DNA of 32,029 nt from Pseudomonas sp. IPO3778 (lineage in GTDB: Bacteria; Pseudomonadota; Gammaproteobacteria; Pseudomonadales; Pseudomonadaceae): NCBI RefSeq assembly GCF_013386825.1, contig NZ_JACARC010000058.1:1-32029 (forward strand), in the 5' to 3' direction. This document shows positions 15,334 through 23,473 of the stretch, in pieces. A program made the position numbers and the translations under genes. Under the pieces are notes generated by a model that had not been told where the DNA came from, searched no databases, and saw nothing but the letters and a program-made list of their open reading frames with translations. Every line of letters starts with the position of its first letter. Position 1 is the stretch's first letter.

Positions 15334-16197
15334 TCAATCTGCCCGGCTTAATGACGTCCACAAATGCTGCGCCGCATAGGCCCTAAGCGGTCGCCAGGCC
15401 TCAGCCCGTGCCAGCAACTGGCGCGGGCTCACCGGCCCGCCTTCCAGCGCCACCAACGCATTGATCAACCCGATATCCCCCGAAGCAAACCCATCCGGCT
15501 CGCGCATCTGGCGCATGGCGATGTACTGCGCCGTCCAGTCACCAATACCGGGTAACGCGACCAAACGCGCAACGCCCTCCTTCAAGCTGGCCTTCGGCTG
15601 GAACACCTGCGGGTCATCCAGTAAGGCCCGAGCCACACCCGACAAGGTGCGCCCGCGACTTTTCGGCATGCCCAAGGTCGCCAGGTCGGCGTCCGCCAGC
15701 ACCTCAGCGGTGGGAAACACATGGGTCACACCGGCATGGGGCGTCACCAGCGGCGTGCCGTACTGCGCCACCAACTTGCCCGCCAGCTTGATCGCCGCCA
15801 CCACGGTAATCTGCTGACCCAACACCGCCCGGATCGCCAATTCCAACCCATCCCAGGTTCCCGGCACCCGCAGGCCAGGACGCGCCGCCACCAACCGCGC
15901 CATCAAGGGATCAGTCGCCAGTTGCCGGTTGATCACCTGCGGGTCAGCCCACAGGTCGAACATGTCCTGCAACCGCCGCTCAATCTCCGGCAACACAGCC
16001 GGGTCGGGATAACCCACCGTCACCTCAAGCCAATCCCCGGCCCCCGGCGACACACTGAGCCAACCCGGCTGACCGTCGAAGCTGATACTGCGCGAGTACA
16101 CACCGTCTTCCACCGTCTCCAACCCGGTAATCGCCCGGGCCGACAGAAAGCCCAGCATCGCTGCCCAGTCATAGGGCGCCTGATACGCCAGTTGCAT
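15334..16197 (-). CDS. alkA: DNA-3-methyladenine glycosylase, AlkA type
   Basis: Base-excision repair glycosylase removing alkylated purines. The N-terminal AlkA_N-like domain covers about 1-110. The HhH-GPD domain follows: GTWDGLELAIRAVLGQQITV, the helix-hairpin-helix LVALPGIGDWTAQYIAMRQM, and the catalytic Asp in the FASGDIGL segment. I prefer ATG 16197 (287 residues). A GTG at 16203 overlaps the stop of the upstream transporter and is also possible. The ATG comes two bases after that TGA, so translation is coupled to the transporter, which is an odd partner for a repair enzyme. Confidence 0.88.
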   Translation of the reverse strand: MQLAYQAPYDWAAMLGFLSARAITGLETVEDGVYSRSISFDGQPGWLSVSPGAGDWLEVTVGYPDPAVLPEIERRLQDMFDLWADPQVINRQLATDPLMARLVAARPGLRVPGTWDGLELAIRAVLGQQITVVAAIKLAGKLVAQYGTPLVTPHAGVTHVFPTAEVLADADLATLGMPKSRGRTLSGVARALLDDPQVFQPKASLKEGVARLVALPGIGDWTAQYIAMRQMREPDGFASGDIGLINALVALEGGPVSPRQLLARAEAWRPLRAYAAQHLWTSLSRAD

Positions 16198-16199
16198 CC

Positions 16200-17627
16200 T
16201 CACAACGACAACACCCCGCTATACAACCCATACGCCGCCAGGCTCGCCCCGGCGATCACGCAGGCGAAAATGCCTTTTTCCAGGAGGGTAAACAAGGGCT
16301 GACCCTGCTCGCGCTTGGCCAGGGCAAACAAAATCACCCCCGGTGCATACAGCAGCGCTGACAGGAGCAAGTACTTCAAGCCTCCGGCGTACAGCAGCCA
16401 CACCGCGTAGGCCAGGGCAATCAGGCTTACCAGCAAGTCCTTCATGCGCGCGCCATGGGCGCCCGCGTAGGTTTCGCCGCGCCCGCTCAACAGCACCGCA
16501 TAAGCCGCCGACCACAGGTAGGGCACCAGAATCATCGACGACGCCAGGTAGATCAGGGTGGTGTAGGTGCTTGCAGAAAACAGGGTGATCACCAGGAACA
16601 GCTGGATCATCACATTGGTCAGCCACAGCGCATTGACCGGCACCTGATTGACGTTTTCCTTTTTCAGGAACGCCGGCATGGTCTTGCCATGGGCAGTGGC
16701 GTAAAGGATTTCGGCGCAGAGCAAGGCCCACGACAGCAGCGCACCCAGCAGCGAAACCGCCAGCCCGATGCTGATCAACAGCGCGCCCCAGGGCCCGACG
16801 ATATGCTCCAGCACCCCGGCCAGGGACGGGTTTTGCAGGTTGGCCAGTTCCGGTTGGGTCATGATCCCGAGGGACAGCAGGTTGACCAACACCAGCAGCG
16901 CCAGCACACCCAGGAAACCGATCACCGTGGCCCGGCCCACGTCCGAACGTTTTTCGGCCCGCGCCGAGTAGACGCTGGCGCCCTCGATGCCGATAAACAC
17001 AAACACCGTGACCAGCATCATGTGGCGTACCTGGTCCACCACGCCGCCCAAATTCGGGTTGTTCAGGCCCCAAATGTCGCGGGTAAAGATGTCGGCCTTG
17101 AACGCTACGCCAGCGATCACGATAAACATCACCAGCGGCACGATCTTGGCCACGGTGGTGATCTGGTTGATGAACGCCGCCTCCTTGATCCCGCGCATCA
17201 CCAAAAAATGCACCGCCCACAGCAACACCGACGCGCACCCGATCGCCACCGGGGTATTGCCCTGGCCGAACACCGGAAAGAAGTAGCCGAGGGTGCTGAA
17301 CAGCAACACGAAGTAACCGACGTTGCCCATCCAGGCGCTGATCCAGTAACCCCAGGCCGACGAGAAACCCATGTAGTCGCCAAACCCGGCCTTGGCGTAG
17401 GCGTATACCCCGGAATCCAGTTCAGGCTTACGGTTGGCCAACGTCTGGAACACGAAGGCCAGGGTCAGCATGCCCACGGCCGTAATGCCCCAGCCGATCA
17501 ACACCGCGCCCACTTCAGCCCGCGCCGCCATGTTCTGCGGCAACGAGAAAATCCCGCCGCCGATCATCGAGCCCACCACCAGGGCGATCAAGGCATTGAG
17601 GCGCAGCTTTTCCGTGGGTTGGGACAT
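16200..17627 (-). CDS. ArcD-type basic amino acid antiporter (second copy)
   Basis: This 475-residue APC-superfamily antiporter is a paralogue of the arcD at 18041; both are 475 residues and share long near-identical stretches such as VVGSMIGGGIFSLPQNMAA and GYWISAWMGNVGYFVLLFST. About 12-13 membrane spans are visible. It should exchange arginine or a related cationic amino acid for ornithine or a related product. The ATG at 17625-17627 has AGGAG about 8 bases upstream; the longer open frame starting at 17675 lacks support. It is divergent from arcDABC and coupled to alkA. Its exact substrate is unknown; lysine, agmatine or ornithine are possible. Confidence 0.85.
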   Translation of the reverse strand: MSQPTEKLRLNALIALVVGSMIGGGIFSLPQNMAARAEVGAVLIGWGITAVGMLTLAFVFQTLANRKPELDSGVYAYAKAGFGDYMGFSSAWGYWISAWMGNVGYFVLLFSTLGYFFPVFGQGNTPVAIGCASVLLWAVHFLVMRGIKEAAFINQITTVAKIVPLVMFIVIAGVAFKADIFTRDIWGLNNPNLGGVVDQVRHMMLVTVFVFIGIEGASVYSARAEKRSDVGRATVIGFLGVLALLVLVNLLSLGIMTQPELANLQNPSLAGVLEHIVGPWGALLISIGLAVSLLGALLSWALLCAEILYATAHGKTMPAFLKKENVNQVPVNALWLTNVMIQLFLVITLFSASTYTTLIYLASSMILVPYLWSAAYAVLLSGRGETYAGAHGARMKDLLVSLIALAYAVWLLYAGGLKYLLLSALLYAPGVILFALAKREQGQPLFTLLEKGIFACVIAGASLAAYGLYSGVLSL

Positions 17628-17700
17628 GGACACTCCTGAACAAAACAACAATCGAGCCAACAACTGTGCACTCAACTAATTTATTAAACCGATGTAGCGT

Positions 17701-17722
17701 TTATTAGATATAGCTAATAAAG
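17701..17722. promoter_or_regulatory. Inverted repeat in the divergent arcD intergenic region
   Basis: TTTATTAG (17701-17708) and CTAATAAA (17715-17722) are perfectly complementary with a 6-base spacer. It lies about 75-95 bases upstream of the leftward antiporter start, in an AT-rich stretch, and resembles a dimeric regulator's operator. The rest of the 17628-18040 gap is AT-rich with no gene seen other than the arcD promoter listed next. Confidence 0.45.
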
Positions 17723-17965
17723 CCGCAAGCTTCATAACTTAAAGGCATGACAATAAACAGCGATAAGGCAAATTTATAATTTAAATAACATGGCGCTGGA
17801 AAAGTTTGCATATCTGGAAATACGGGCTAGCTTCAAAGGTCCATGCCGATGAGAAATCCTGTTATTTGAAACGCAGAAACGCTCTACAACGGGCCTCTGC
17901 GGGGCACTTCAACGCCCGCCCCTTTCATCATAAGTCATTCATTCACAATGGAATGTGCCAATGAA

Positions 17966-18007
17966 GTGATCTGAGTCAGCTGTTTGATTAGCGCACGGAT
18001 TTATTCT
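17966..18007 (+). promoter_or_regulatory. ANR/FNR-dependent arcD promoter
   Basis: GTGATCTGAGTCAG (17966-17979) matches 7 of 10 bases of the FNR/ANR consensus TTGAT-N4-ATCAA. A -10 element TATTCT lies at 18002-18007. A start near 18014 would put the box centre at about -41.5, the class II position. This fits the anaerobic ANR control known for arcDABC. Confidence 0.6.
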
Positions 18008-18040
18008 GTGGTCTCTCTTCTCCTGCATTGGAGTCATGCG

Positions 18041-19468
18041 ATGTCTGAATCTCCCGGAAAACTTCGGCTTGGCGCACTGGTTGCACTTGTCGTGGGCTCA
18101 ATGATTGGTGGCGGGATCTTCTCACTGCCGCAAAACATGGCGGCCAGCGCCGATGTGGGTGCCGTGCTGATCGGTTGGGTGATCACCGCCGTCGGCATGC
18201 TGACCCTGGCCTTCGTGTTCCAGACCCTGGCCAACCGCAAGCCCAACCTGGACGGCGGGGTGTATGCCTACGCCAAGGCCGGGTTTGGCGACTACATGGG
18301 TTTCTCGTCGGCCTGGGGTTACTGGATCAGTGCCTGGTTGGGCAACGTTGGCTACTTCGTGCTGCTGTTCAGCACCCTCGGTTACTTCTTTCCGATCTTC
18401 GGCGAAGGCAACACCCCGGCGGCGGTGATCGGCGCGTCGGTGCTGCTGTGGGCCGTGCACTTTCTGGTACTGCGCGGGATCAAGGAAGCCGCGTTCATCA
18501 ACCTGGTGACCACTGTCGCCAAGGTGGTGCCGCTGGTGCTGTTCGTGTTGATCGCGCTCTTCGCGTTCAAGCTGGACATCTTCACTGCGGACATCTGGGG
18601 CGTGAAAAACCCGGACCTGGGCAGCGTGATGAACCAGGTGCGCAACATGATGCTGGTCACCGTCTGGGTGTTCATCGGCATCGAAGGCGCGAGCATCTTC
18701 TCGTCCCGCGCCGAAAAACGCTCCGACGTCGGCAAGGCCACCGTGATTGGCTTTATCACTGTGCTGCTGTTCCTGATGCTGGTGAACGTGCTGTCCCTGG
18801 GGATCATGACCCAACCGGAACTGGCCAAGCTGCAGAACCCCTCGATGGCCGCGGTGCTGGAGCATGTGGTGGGGCATTGGGGCGCGGTGCTGATCAGCGT
18901 CGGCTTGATCATTTCGTTGCTGGGGGCGCTGCTGTCGTGGGTGTTGCTGTGCGCGGAGATCATGTTCGCCGCCGCCAAGGACCACACCATGCCGGAGTTC
19001 CTGCGCAAGGAAAACGCCAACCACGTGCCCGTCAATGCCCTGTGGCTGACTAACGCCATGGTCCAGGTTTTCCTGGTGATCACCCTGTTCTCGGCCAGCA
19101 CTTACCTGTCGCTGATCTACCTCGCCACCTCGATGATCCTGGTGCCTTACCTGTGGTCGGCGGCGTATGCGCTGCTGCTGGCGGTGCGCGGTGAGACCTA
19201 CGAAGGCGCCTCGGGCGAACGCCGCAAAGACCTGCTGATCGGCGCGATCGCGCTGATCTACGCGGTCTGGCTGCTGTACGCCGGCGGCACCAAGTACCTG
19301 CTGTTGTCCGCCCTGCTTTATGCCCCCGGCGCGATCCTGTTCGCCAAGGCCAAGCATGAACTGGGCAAACCGATCTTCACCAACGTCGAGAAACTGATTT
19401 TCGCCGCCGTGGTCATTGGCGCCCTGGTGGCGGCCTATGGGCTCTACGACGGTTTTCTGACCCTGTAA
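18041..19468 (+). CDS. arcD: Arginine/ornithine antiporter ArcD
   Basis: ArcD exchanges external arginine for the ornithine made by the arginine deiminase pathway, at no net energy cost. The protein has 475 residues and about 12-13 membrane spans. The N-terminal family pattern LRLGALVALVVGSMIGGGIF is followed by NRKPNLDGGVYAYAKAGFG. I chose the ATG at 18041, with GGAG 8-11 bases upstream; the open frame upstream lacks a ribosome binding site. arcA starts 24 bases after its stop. The upstream region holds an ANR-like box, so low oxygen should induce it. Confidence 0.93.
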   Translation: MSESPGKLRLGALVALVVGSMIGGGIFSLPQNMAASADVGAVLIGWVITAVGMLTLAFVFQTLANRKPNLDGGVYAYAKAGFGDYMGFSSAWGYWISAWLGNVGYFVLLFSTLGYFFPIFGEGNTPAAVIGASVLLWAVHFLVLRGIKEAAFINLVTTVAKVVPLVLFVLIALFAFKLDIFTADIWGVKNPDLGSVMNQVRNMMLVTVWVFIGIEGASIFSSRAEKRSDVGKATVIGFITVLLFLMLVNVLSLGIMTQPELAKLQNPSMAAVLEHVVGHWGAVLISVGLIISLLGALLSWVLLCAEIMFAAAKDHTMPEFLRKENANHVPVNALWLTNAMVQVFLVITLFSASTYLSLIYLATSMILVPYLWSAAYALLLAVRGETYEGASGERRKDLLIGAIALIYAVWLLYAGGTKYLLLSALLYAPGAILFAKAKHELGKPIFTNVEKLIFAAVVIGALVAAYGLYDGFLTL

Positions 19469-19492
19469 TTATTGTTCACTGGAGGATCTGTA

Positions 19493-20749
19493 ATGACCAC
19501 GGAAAAAGTGAAGTACGGCGTACATTCCGAAGCCGGCAAACTGCGCAAAGTCATGGTGTGCTCCCCCGGTTTGGCCCACCAGCGGCTGACCCCCAACAAC
19601 TGCGATGAACTGCTGTTCGATGACGTGCTGTGGGTGGCCCAGGCCAAGCGCGACCATTTCGACTTCGTGACCAAGATGCGCGAGCGCGACATTGATGTGC
19701 TGGAAATGCACAACCTGCTGACCGACATCGTCGCCATCCCCGAAGCCCTGGACTGGATCCTGGAGCGCAAGATCACCGCCAACCAGGTCGGCCTGGGCTT
19801 GGTCAATGAAGTCGGCTCGTGGCTGCGCAGCCTGGAGCCGCGCAAGGTCGCCGAGTTCCTGATCGGTGGCGTGTCGGCCGATGACCTGCCGAGCAGTTTC
19901 GGTGGCAAGACCATCGAGATGTTCCGCGACTTCCTCGGCCACTCCAGCTTCATTCTGCCGCCGCTGCCCAACACCCAGTTCACCCGCGACACCACCTGCT
20001 GGATCTACGGTGGCGTAACGCTGAACCCGATGTACTGGCCGGCGCGACGCCAGGAAACCCTGCTGGCGAGCGCCATCTACAAATTCCACCCCGAGTTCAC
20101 CAACGCTGACTTCCAGGTGTGGTACGGCGACCCGGATCAGGAACACGGCAACGCCACCCTCGAAGGCGGCGACGTGATGCCCATCGGTAACGGCGTGGTG
20201 TTGATCGGCATGGGCGAGCGTTCCTCGCGCCAGGCCATCGGCCAACTCGCGCTCAACCTGTTCAAGCACAAAGCCGTGGAGCGCGTGATCGTCGCCGGTC
20301 TGCCGAAATCCCGCGCGGCGATGCACCTCGACACCGTGTTCAGCTTCTGCGACCGCGACCTGGTCACCATCTTCCCGGAAGTGGTGAACCAGATCGTCGC
20401 CTTCACCCTGCGCCCGGACGAGACCAAGCCCGGCGGCATCGATATCCAGCGTGAAAAAACCAACTTCCTCGACACCGTCGCCGCGGCCCTGAACCTCAAG
20501 GCCCTGCGCGTGGTGGAAACCGGTGGCAACAGCTTCGCCGCCGAACGCGAGCAGTGGGATGACGGCAACAACGTGGTGGCCGTGGAGCCTGGCGTGGTGA
20601 TCGGCTACGACCGCAACACCTACACCAACACCCTGCTGCGCAAGGCCGGTGTGGAAGTCATCACCATCAGCGCCGGCGAACTCGGCCGGGGCCGTGGCGG
20701 CGGCCACTGCATGACCTGCCCGATCATTCGCGACCCCATCGACTATTAA
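19493..20749 (+). CDS. arcA: Arginine deiminase
   Basis: Arginine deiminase hydrolyses arginine to citrulline and ammonia, the first step of fermentative arginine use. The 418 residues are the standard length. The nucleophile Cys406 lies in the C-terminal GRGRGGGHCMTCPIIRDP. Other active-site segments are seen: FTRDTTCWIYGG, LEGGDVMPIGNGVVLIGMGE and the His-containing AAMHLDTVFSFCD. GGAGG lies before the ATG. It is the second gene of arcDABC; a hairpin separates it from arcB. Confidence 0.97.
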   Translation: MTTEKVKYGVHSEAGKLRKVMVCSPGLAHQRLTPNNCDELLFDDVLWVAQAKRDHFDFVTKMRERDIDVLEMHNLLTDIVAIPEALDWILERKITANQVGLGLVNEVGSWLRSLEPRKVAEFLIGGVSADDLPSSFGGKTIEMFRDFLGHSSFILPPLPNTQFTRDTTCWIYGGVTLNPMYWPARRQETLLASAIYKFHPEFTNADFQVWYGDPDQEHGNATLEGGDVMPIGNGVVLIGMGERSSRQAIGQLALNLFKHKAVERVIVAGLPKSRAAMHLDTVFSFCDRDLVTIFPEVVNQIVAFTLRPDETKPGGIDIQREKTNFLDTVAAALNLKALRVVETGGNSFAAEREQWDDGNNVVAVEPGVVIGYDRNTYTNTLLRKAGVEVITISAGELGRGRGGGHCMTCPIIRDPIDY

Positions 20750-20758
20750 TATTTTGGC

Positions 20759-20789
20759 CTTGGCCGCGGCTTATCCAGCCGTGGCCAAG
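20759..20789. other. Hairpin between arcA and arcB
   Basis: CTTGGCCGCGGC (20759-20770) pairs with GCCGTGGCCAAG (20778-20789), with one G-U pair, over a 7-base loop. No T-run follows. It may be an mRNA-processing or stability element that sets the arcA to arcB ratio. Confidence 0.6.
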
Positions 20790-20818
20790 GGGATAACCGA
20801 AACCTAAGGAGATCCACC

Positions 20819-21829
20819 ATGGCTTTTAATATGCGCAACCGCAGCCTGCTGTCGCTGATGCACCACACCACCCGCGAGCTGCACTACCTGCTGGACCTGT
20901 CCCGCGACCTCAAGCGCGCCAAATACACCGGCACCGAGCGTCCGCACCTGAAGGGCAAAAACATCGCGCTGATCTTCGAAAAAACCTCGACCCGCACCCG
21001 TTGTGCCTTCGAAGTCGCGGCCCACGACCAGGGTGCCCACGTCACCTACATCGACCCGGTGTCGTCGCAGATCGGCCACAAGGAAAGCATGAAAGATACC
21101 GCCCGCGTTCTGGGCCGGATGTTCGACGCCATCGAGTACCGTGGCTTTGAACAGGAAATCGTCGAGGAGCTGGCCAAGTTTGCCGGTGTGCCGGTGTTCA
21201 ACGGCCTGACCGCCGAATTCCACCCCACCCAAATGATCGCCGACACCCTGACCATGCGCGAGCACAGCGACAAGCCGCTGCATGACATCAGCTACGCCTA
21301 CCTGGGCGATGCCCGTTACAACATGGGCAACTCGCTGCTGATGATCGGCGCCAAGCTGGGCATGGACGTGCGCATCGGCGCGCCGAAAGCCCTGTGGCCC
21401 CACGCGGACTTCATCAAGCAGTGCCAGGCCTTCGCTGAAGAAAGCGGCGCGCGCATCACCATCACCGAAGACCCGAAGGAAGCGGTCAAAGGCGTGGACT
21501 TCATCCACACCGATATCTGGGTGTCCATGGGCGAGCCGGTGGAAGCGTGGGACGAGCGCATCGAGCAACTGCTGCCGTACCAGGTCAACGCCAAGATGAT
21601 GAAAGCCTCGGGCAACCCACGGGTGAAATTCATGCACTGCCTGCCGGCATTCCATAACAGCGAGACCAAGGTCGGCAAGGACATCGCCGCACGGTATCCG
21701 AACCTGGCCAATGGCGTGGAAGTCACCGAAGAGGTGTTTGAGTCACCGGCCAACATTGCCTTTGAGCAGGCGGAAAACCGCATGCACACCATCAAGGCGA
21801 TCCTGGTGTCGGCGTTGGCGGATATCTAA
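20819..21829 (+). CDS. arcB: Catabolic ornithine carbamoyltransferase
   Basis: ArcB cleaves citrulline with phosphate into ornithine and carbamoyl phosphate. The 336 residues match the catabolic enzyme. The carbamoyl-phosphate loop EKTSTRTRCAFE is at about 54-65. The segment FNGLTAEFHPTQMIADTLTM and the conserved MHCLPAFHN near 271-279 are also present. AAGGAG precedes the ATG. The gene lies between arcA and a REP doublet preceding arcC. An anabolic argF role is less likely given the operon. Confidence 0.96.
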   Translation: MAFNMRNRSLLSLMHHTTRELHYLLDLSRDLKRAKYTGTERPHLKGKNIALIFEKTSTRTRCAFEVAAHDQGAHVTYIDPVSSQIGHKESMKDTARVLGRMFDAIEYRGFEQEIVEELAKFAGVPVFNGLTAEFHPTQMIADTLTMREHSDKPLHDISYAYLGDARYNMGNSLLMIGAKLGMDVRIGAPKALWPHADFIKQCQAFAEESGARITITEDPKEAVKGVDFIHTDIWVSMGEPVEAWDERIEQLLPYQVNAKMMKASGNPRVKFMHCLPAFHNSETKVGKDIAARYPNLANGVEVTEEVFESPANIAFEQAENRMHTIKAILVSALADI

Positions 21830-21847
21830 ACCCTGCTGCGATCTCAC

Positions 21848-21947
21848 TGTAGGAGCGAGCTTGCTCGCGAAAAACTCAAGGGCACCGCGTTCACTCAGGA
21901 TGGGCGCGTTATCGTTGACCTCCTTCGCGAGCAAGCTCGCTCCTACA
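21848..21947. repeat. REP doublet (REPIN) 5
   Basis: 24-bp perfect arms (21848-21871 and 21924-21947) start TGTAGGAGCGAGCTTGCTCG. It lies between arcB and arcC. Its spacer is nearly identical to that of the doublet at 24998, so the two arose by recent copying. Confidence 0.95.
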
Positions 21948-21977
21948 AAGGATTGCGAGCTCTAGAAGGATTGCATT

Positions 21978-22907
21978 ATGCGTATCGTCGTAGCCCTGGG
22001 CGGCAACGCCCTTCTGCGTCGTGGTGAACCCATGACCGCAGACAATCAACGGGCCAATATCCGCATCGCCACCGAACAGATCGCCAAGATCCACAGCGGC
22101 AACGAGCTGGTGATTGCCCACGGCAATGGCCCGCAAGTGGGCCTGCTGTCGCTGCAGGCCGCCGCCTACACCCAGGTTTCACCCTACCCGCTGGATGTGC
22201 TGGGGGCCGAAACCGAAGGCATGATCGGCTACATCATCGAACAGGAACTGGGCAACCTGCTGGACTTCGAAGTGCCGTTCGCGACCCTGCTGACCCAGGT
22301 CGAAGTGGACGCCAAGGACCCGGCCTTCCAGAACCCGACCAAGCCCATCGGCCCGGTGTATTCCAAAGCCGAAGCGGAAAAACTCGCCGCCGAAAAAGGC
22401 TGGGCGATTGCCCCCGATGGCGACAAATACCGCCGCGTGGTCGCCAGCCCACGGCCAAAGCGGATCTTTGAAATCCGCCCGATCCAGTGGCTGCTGGAAA
22501 AAGGCAGCATCGTGATCTGCGCCGGCGGCGGCGGGATTCCGACAATGTATGACGAGCACGGCAAGCTCAAGGGCATTGAAGCCGTGATCGACAAAGACCT
22601 CTGTTCCTCCCTGCTGGCCGGGCAACTGAATGCCGATTTGCTGGTGATTGCCACCGACGTCAACGCGGCATTTATCGACTTCGGCAAACCCACCCAGAAA
22701 GCCATCGGCCAGGCCCACCCGGACGAAATGGATAAGCTCGGCTTCGCCGCAGGCTCCATGGGGCCCAAGGTTCAGGCGGCGTGCGAGTTCGCCCGCCAGA
22801 CTGGCAAAACCGCAGTGATCGGTTCACTCTCGGACATCGAAGCGATCGTCCAGGGCAGCGCCGGCACCCGTATCAGCACCGCGAAACCTGGCATCACCTA
22901 CCTGTGA
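21978..22907 (+). CDS. arcC: Carbamate kinase
   Basis: ArcC transfers the phosphate of carbamoyl phosphate to ADP, giving the ATP yield of the deiminase pathway. The 309 residues are standard. The amino acid kinase fold begins MRIVVALGGNALLRRGEPMT. Other conserved parts are VIAHGNGPQVGLLSLQAAAY, ICAGGGGIPTMYDEHG, IDKDLCSSLLAGQLNAD and GSMGPKVQAACEF. A moderate ribosome binding site (AAGGATTG) precedes the ATG. DUF5064 follows 18 bases later. Confidence 0.97.
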   Translation: MRIVVALGGNALLRRGEPMTADNQRANIRIATEQIAKIHSGNELVIAHGNGPQVGLLSLQAAAYTQVSPYPLDVLGAETEGMIGYIIEQELGNLLDFEVPFATLLTQVEVDAKDPAFQNPTKPIGPVYSKAEAEKLAAEKGWAIAPDGDKYRRVVASPRPKRIFEIRPIQWLLEKGSIVICAGGGGIPTMYDEHGKLKGIEAVIDKDLCSSLLAGQLNADLLVIATDVNAAFIDFGKPTQKAIGQAHPDEMDKLGFAAGSMGPKVQAACEFARQTGKTAVIGSLSDIEAIVQGSAGTRISTAKPGITYL

Positions 22908-22925
22908 AGTAGAGGAGAAACGCCT

Positions 22926-23288
22926 ATGGCTACCTTTGAACCTGGTCACCTGCACATCGAACGCCACGCGCTGAACAAGGATGACTACAGCTACAACCTG
23001 TGCCTCGACTACGAAGTCAGCCAGGACCCAAAGGAAGGCAAGGGCATGCTGTTCAAGATGCACGGTTCGGTACAGGGCAAGGAGCTCAAGGAAGAGTTTT
23101 TCCTGCCCAAGGACCAGTCGTTCGACTTTGCCCGGCACGCCATGAACATCGCGCAGAAATACGGCATGCCGAAGATCGCCGTGCTCAATGGCCAGATGCA
23201 CAAGCAGTACGATTTGATGTTTGAGGATGTACGGCATCAGCTGGATGTGAAACCAGGGGATCCGATCAAACCCGAGCACCTGGAATAA
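22926..23288 (+). CDS. DUF5064 family protein
   Basis: This 120-residue soluble protein of unknown function is seen mainly in Pseudomonas. It begins MATFEPGHLHIERHALNKDD and contains FKMHGSVQGKELKEEFFLPK. There is no signal peptide or membrane segment. A strong ribosome binding site (GAGGAG) and the 18-base gap after arcC suggest it is the last gene of the arc operon. A link to arginine metabolism is only positional. Confidence 0.8.
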   Translation: MATFEPGHLHIERHALNKDDYSYNLCLDYEVSQDPKEGKGMLFKMHGSVQGKELKEEFFLPKDQSFDFARHAMNIAQKYGMPKIAVLNGQMHKQYDLMFEDVRHQLDVKPGDPIKPEHLE

Positions 23289-23316
23289 CCCGATTTCATT
23301 AACACCGGCGATCCCC

Positions 23317-23406
23317 TGTGGGAGCTGGCTTGCCTGCGATAACGGACTGACACTCAATATTTTCAGTGACTGATCCACCGCTATCGCAGGCAAGCCAGCT
23401 CCCACA
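23317..23406. repeat. REP doublet (REPIN) 6
   Basis: Perfect 25-bp arms (23317-23341 and 23382-23406) share the TGTGGGAGCTGGCTTGCC arm with doublet 1. It lies between the arc operon and gcsR. Confidence 0.95.
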
Positions 23407-23473
23407 TTTTTGATCTCCACCACCTGTCAGGCATACTTGCCACCTCTCGCCCGCCAGAACCGCTAACCGCCCC

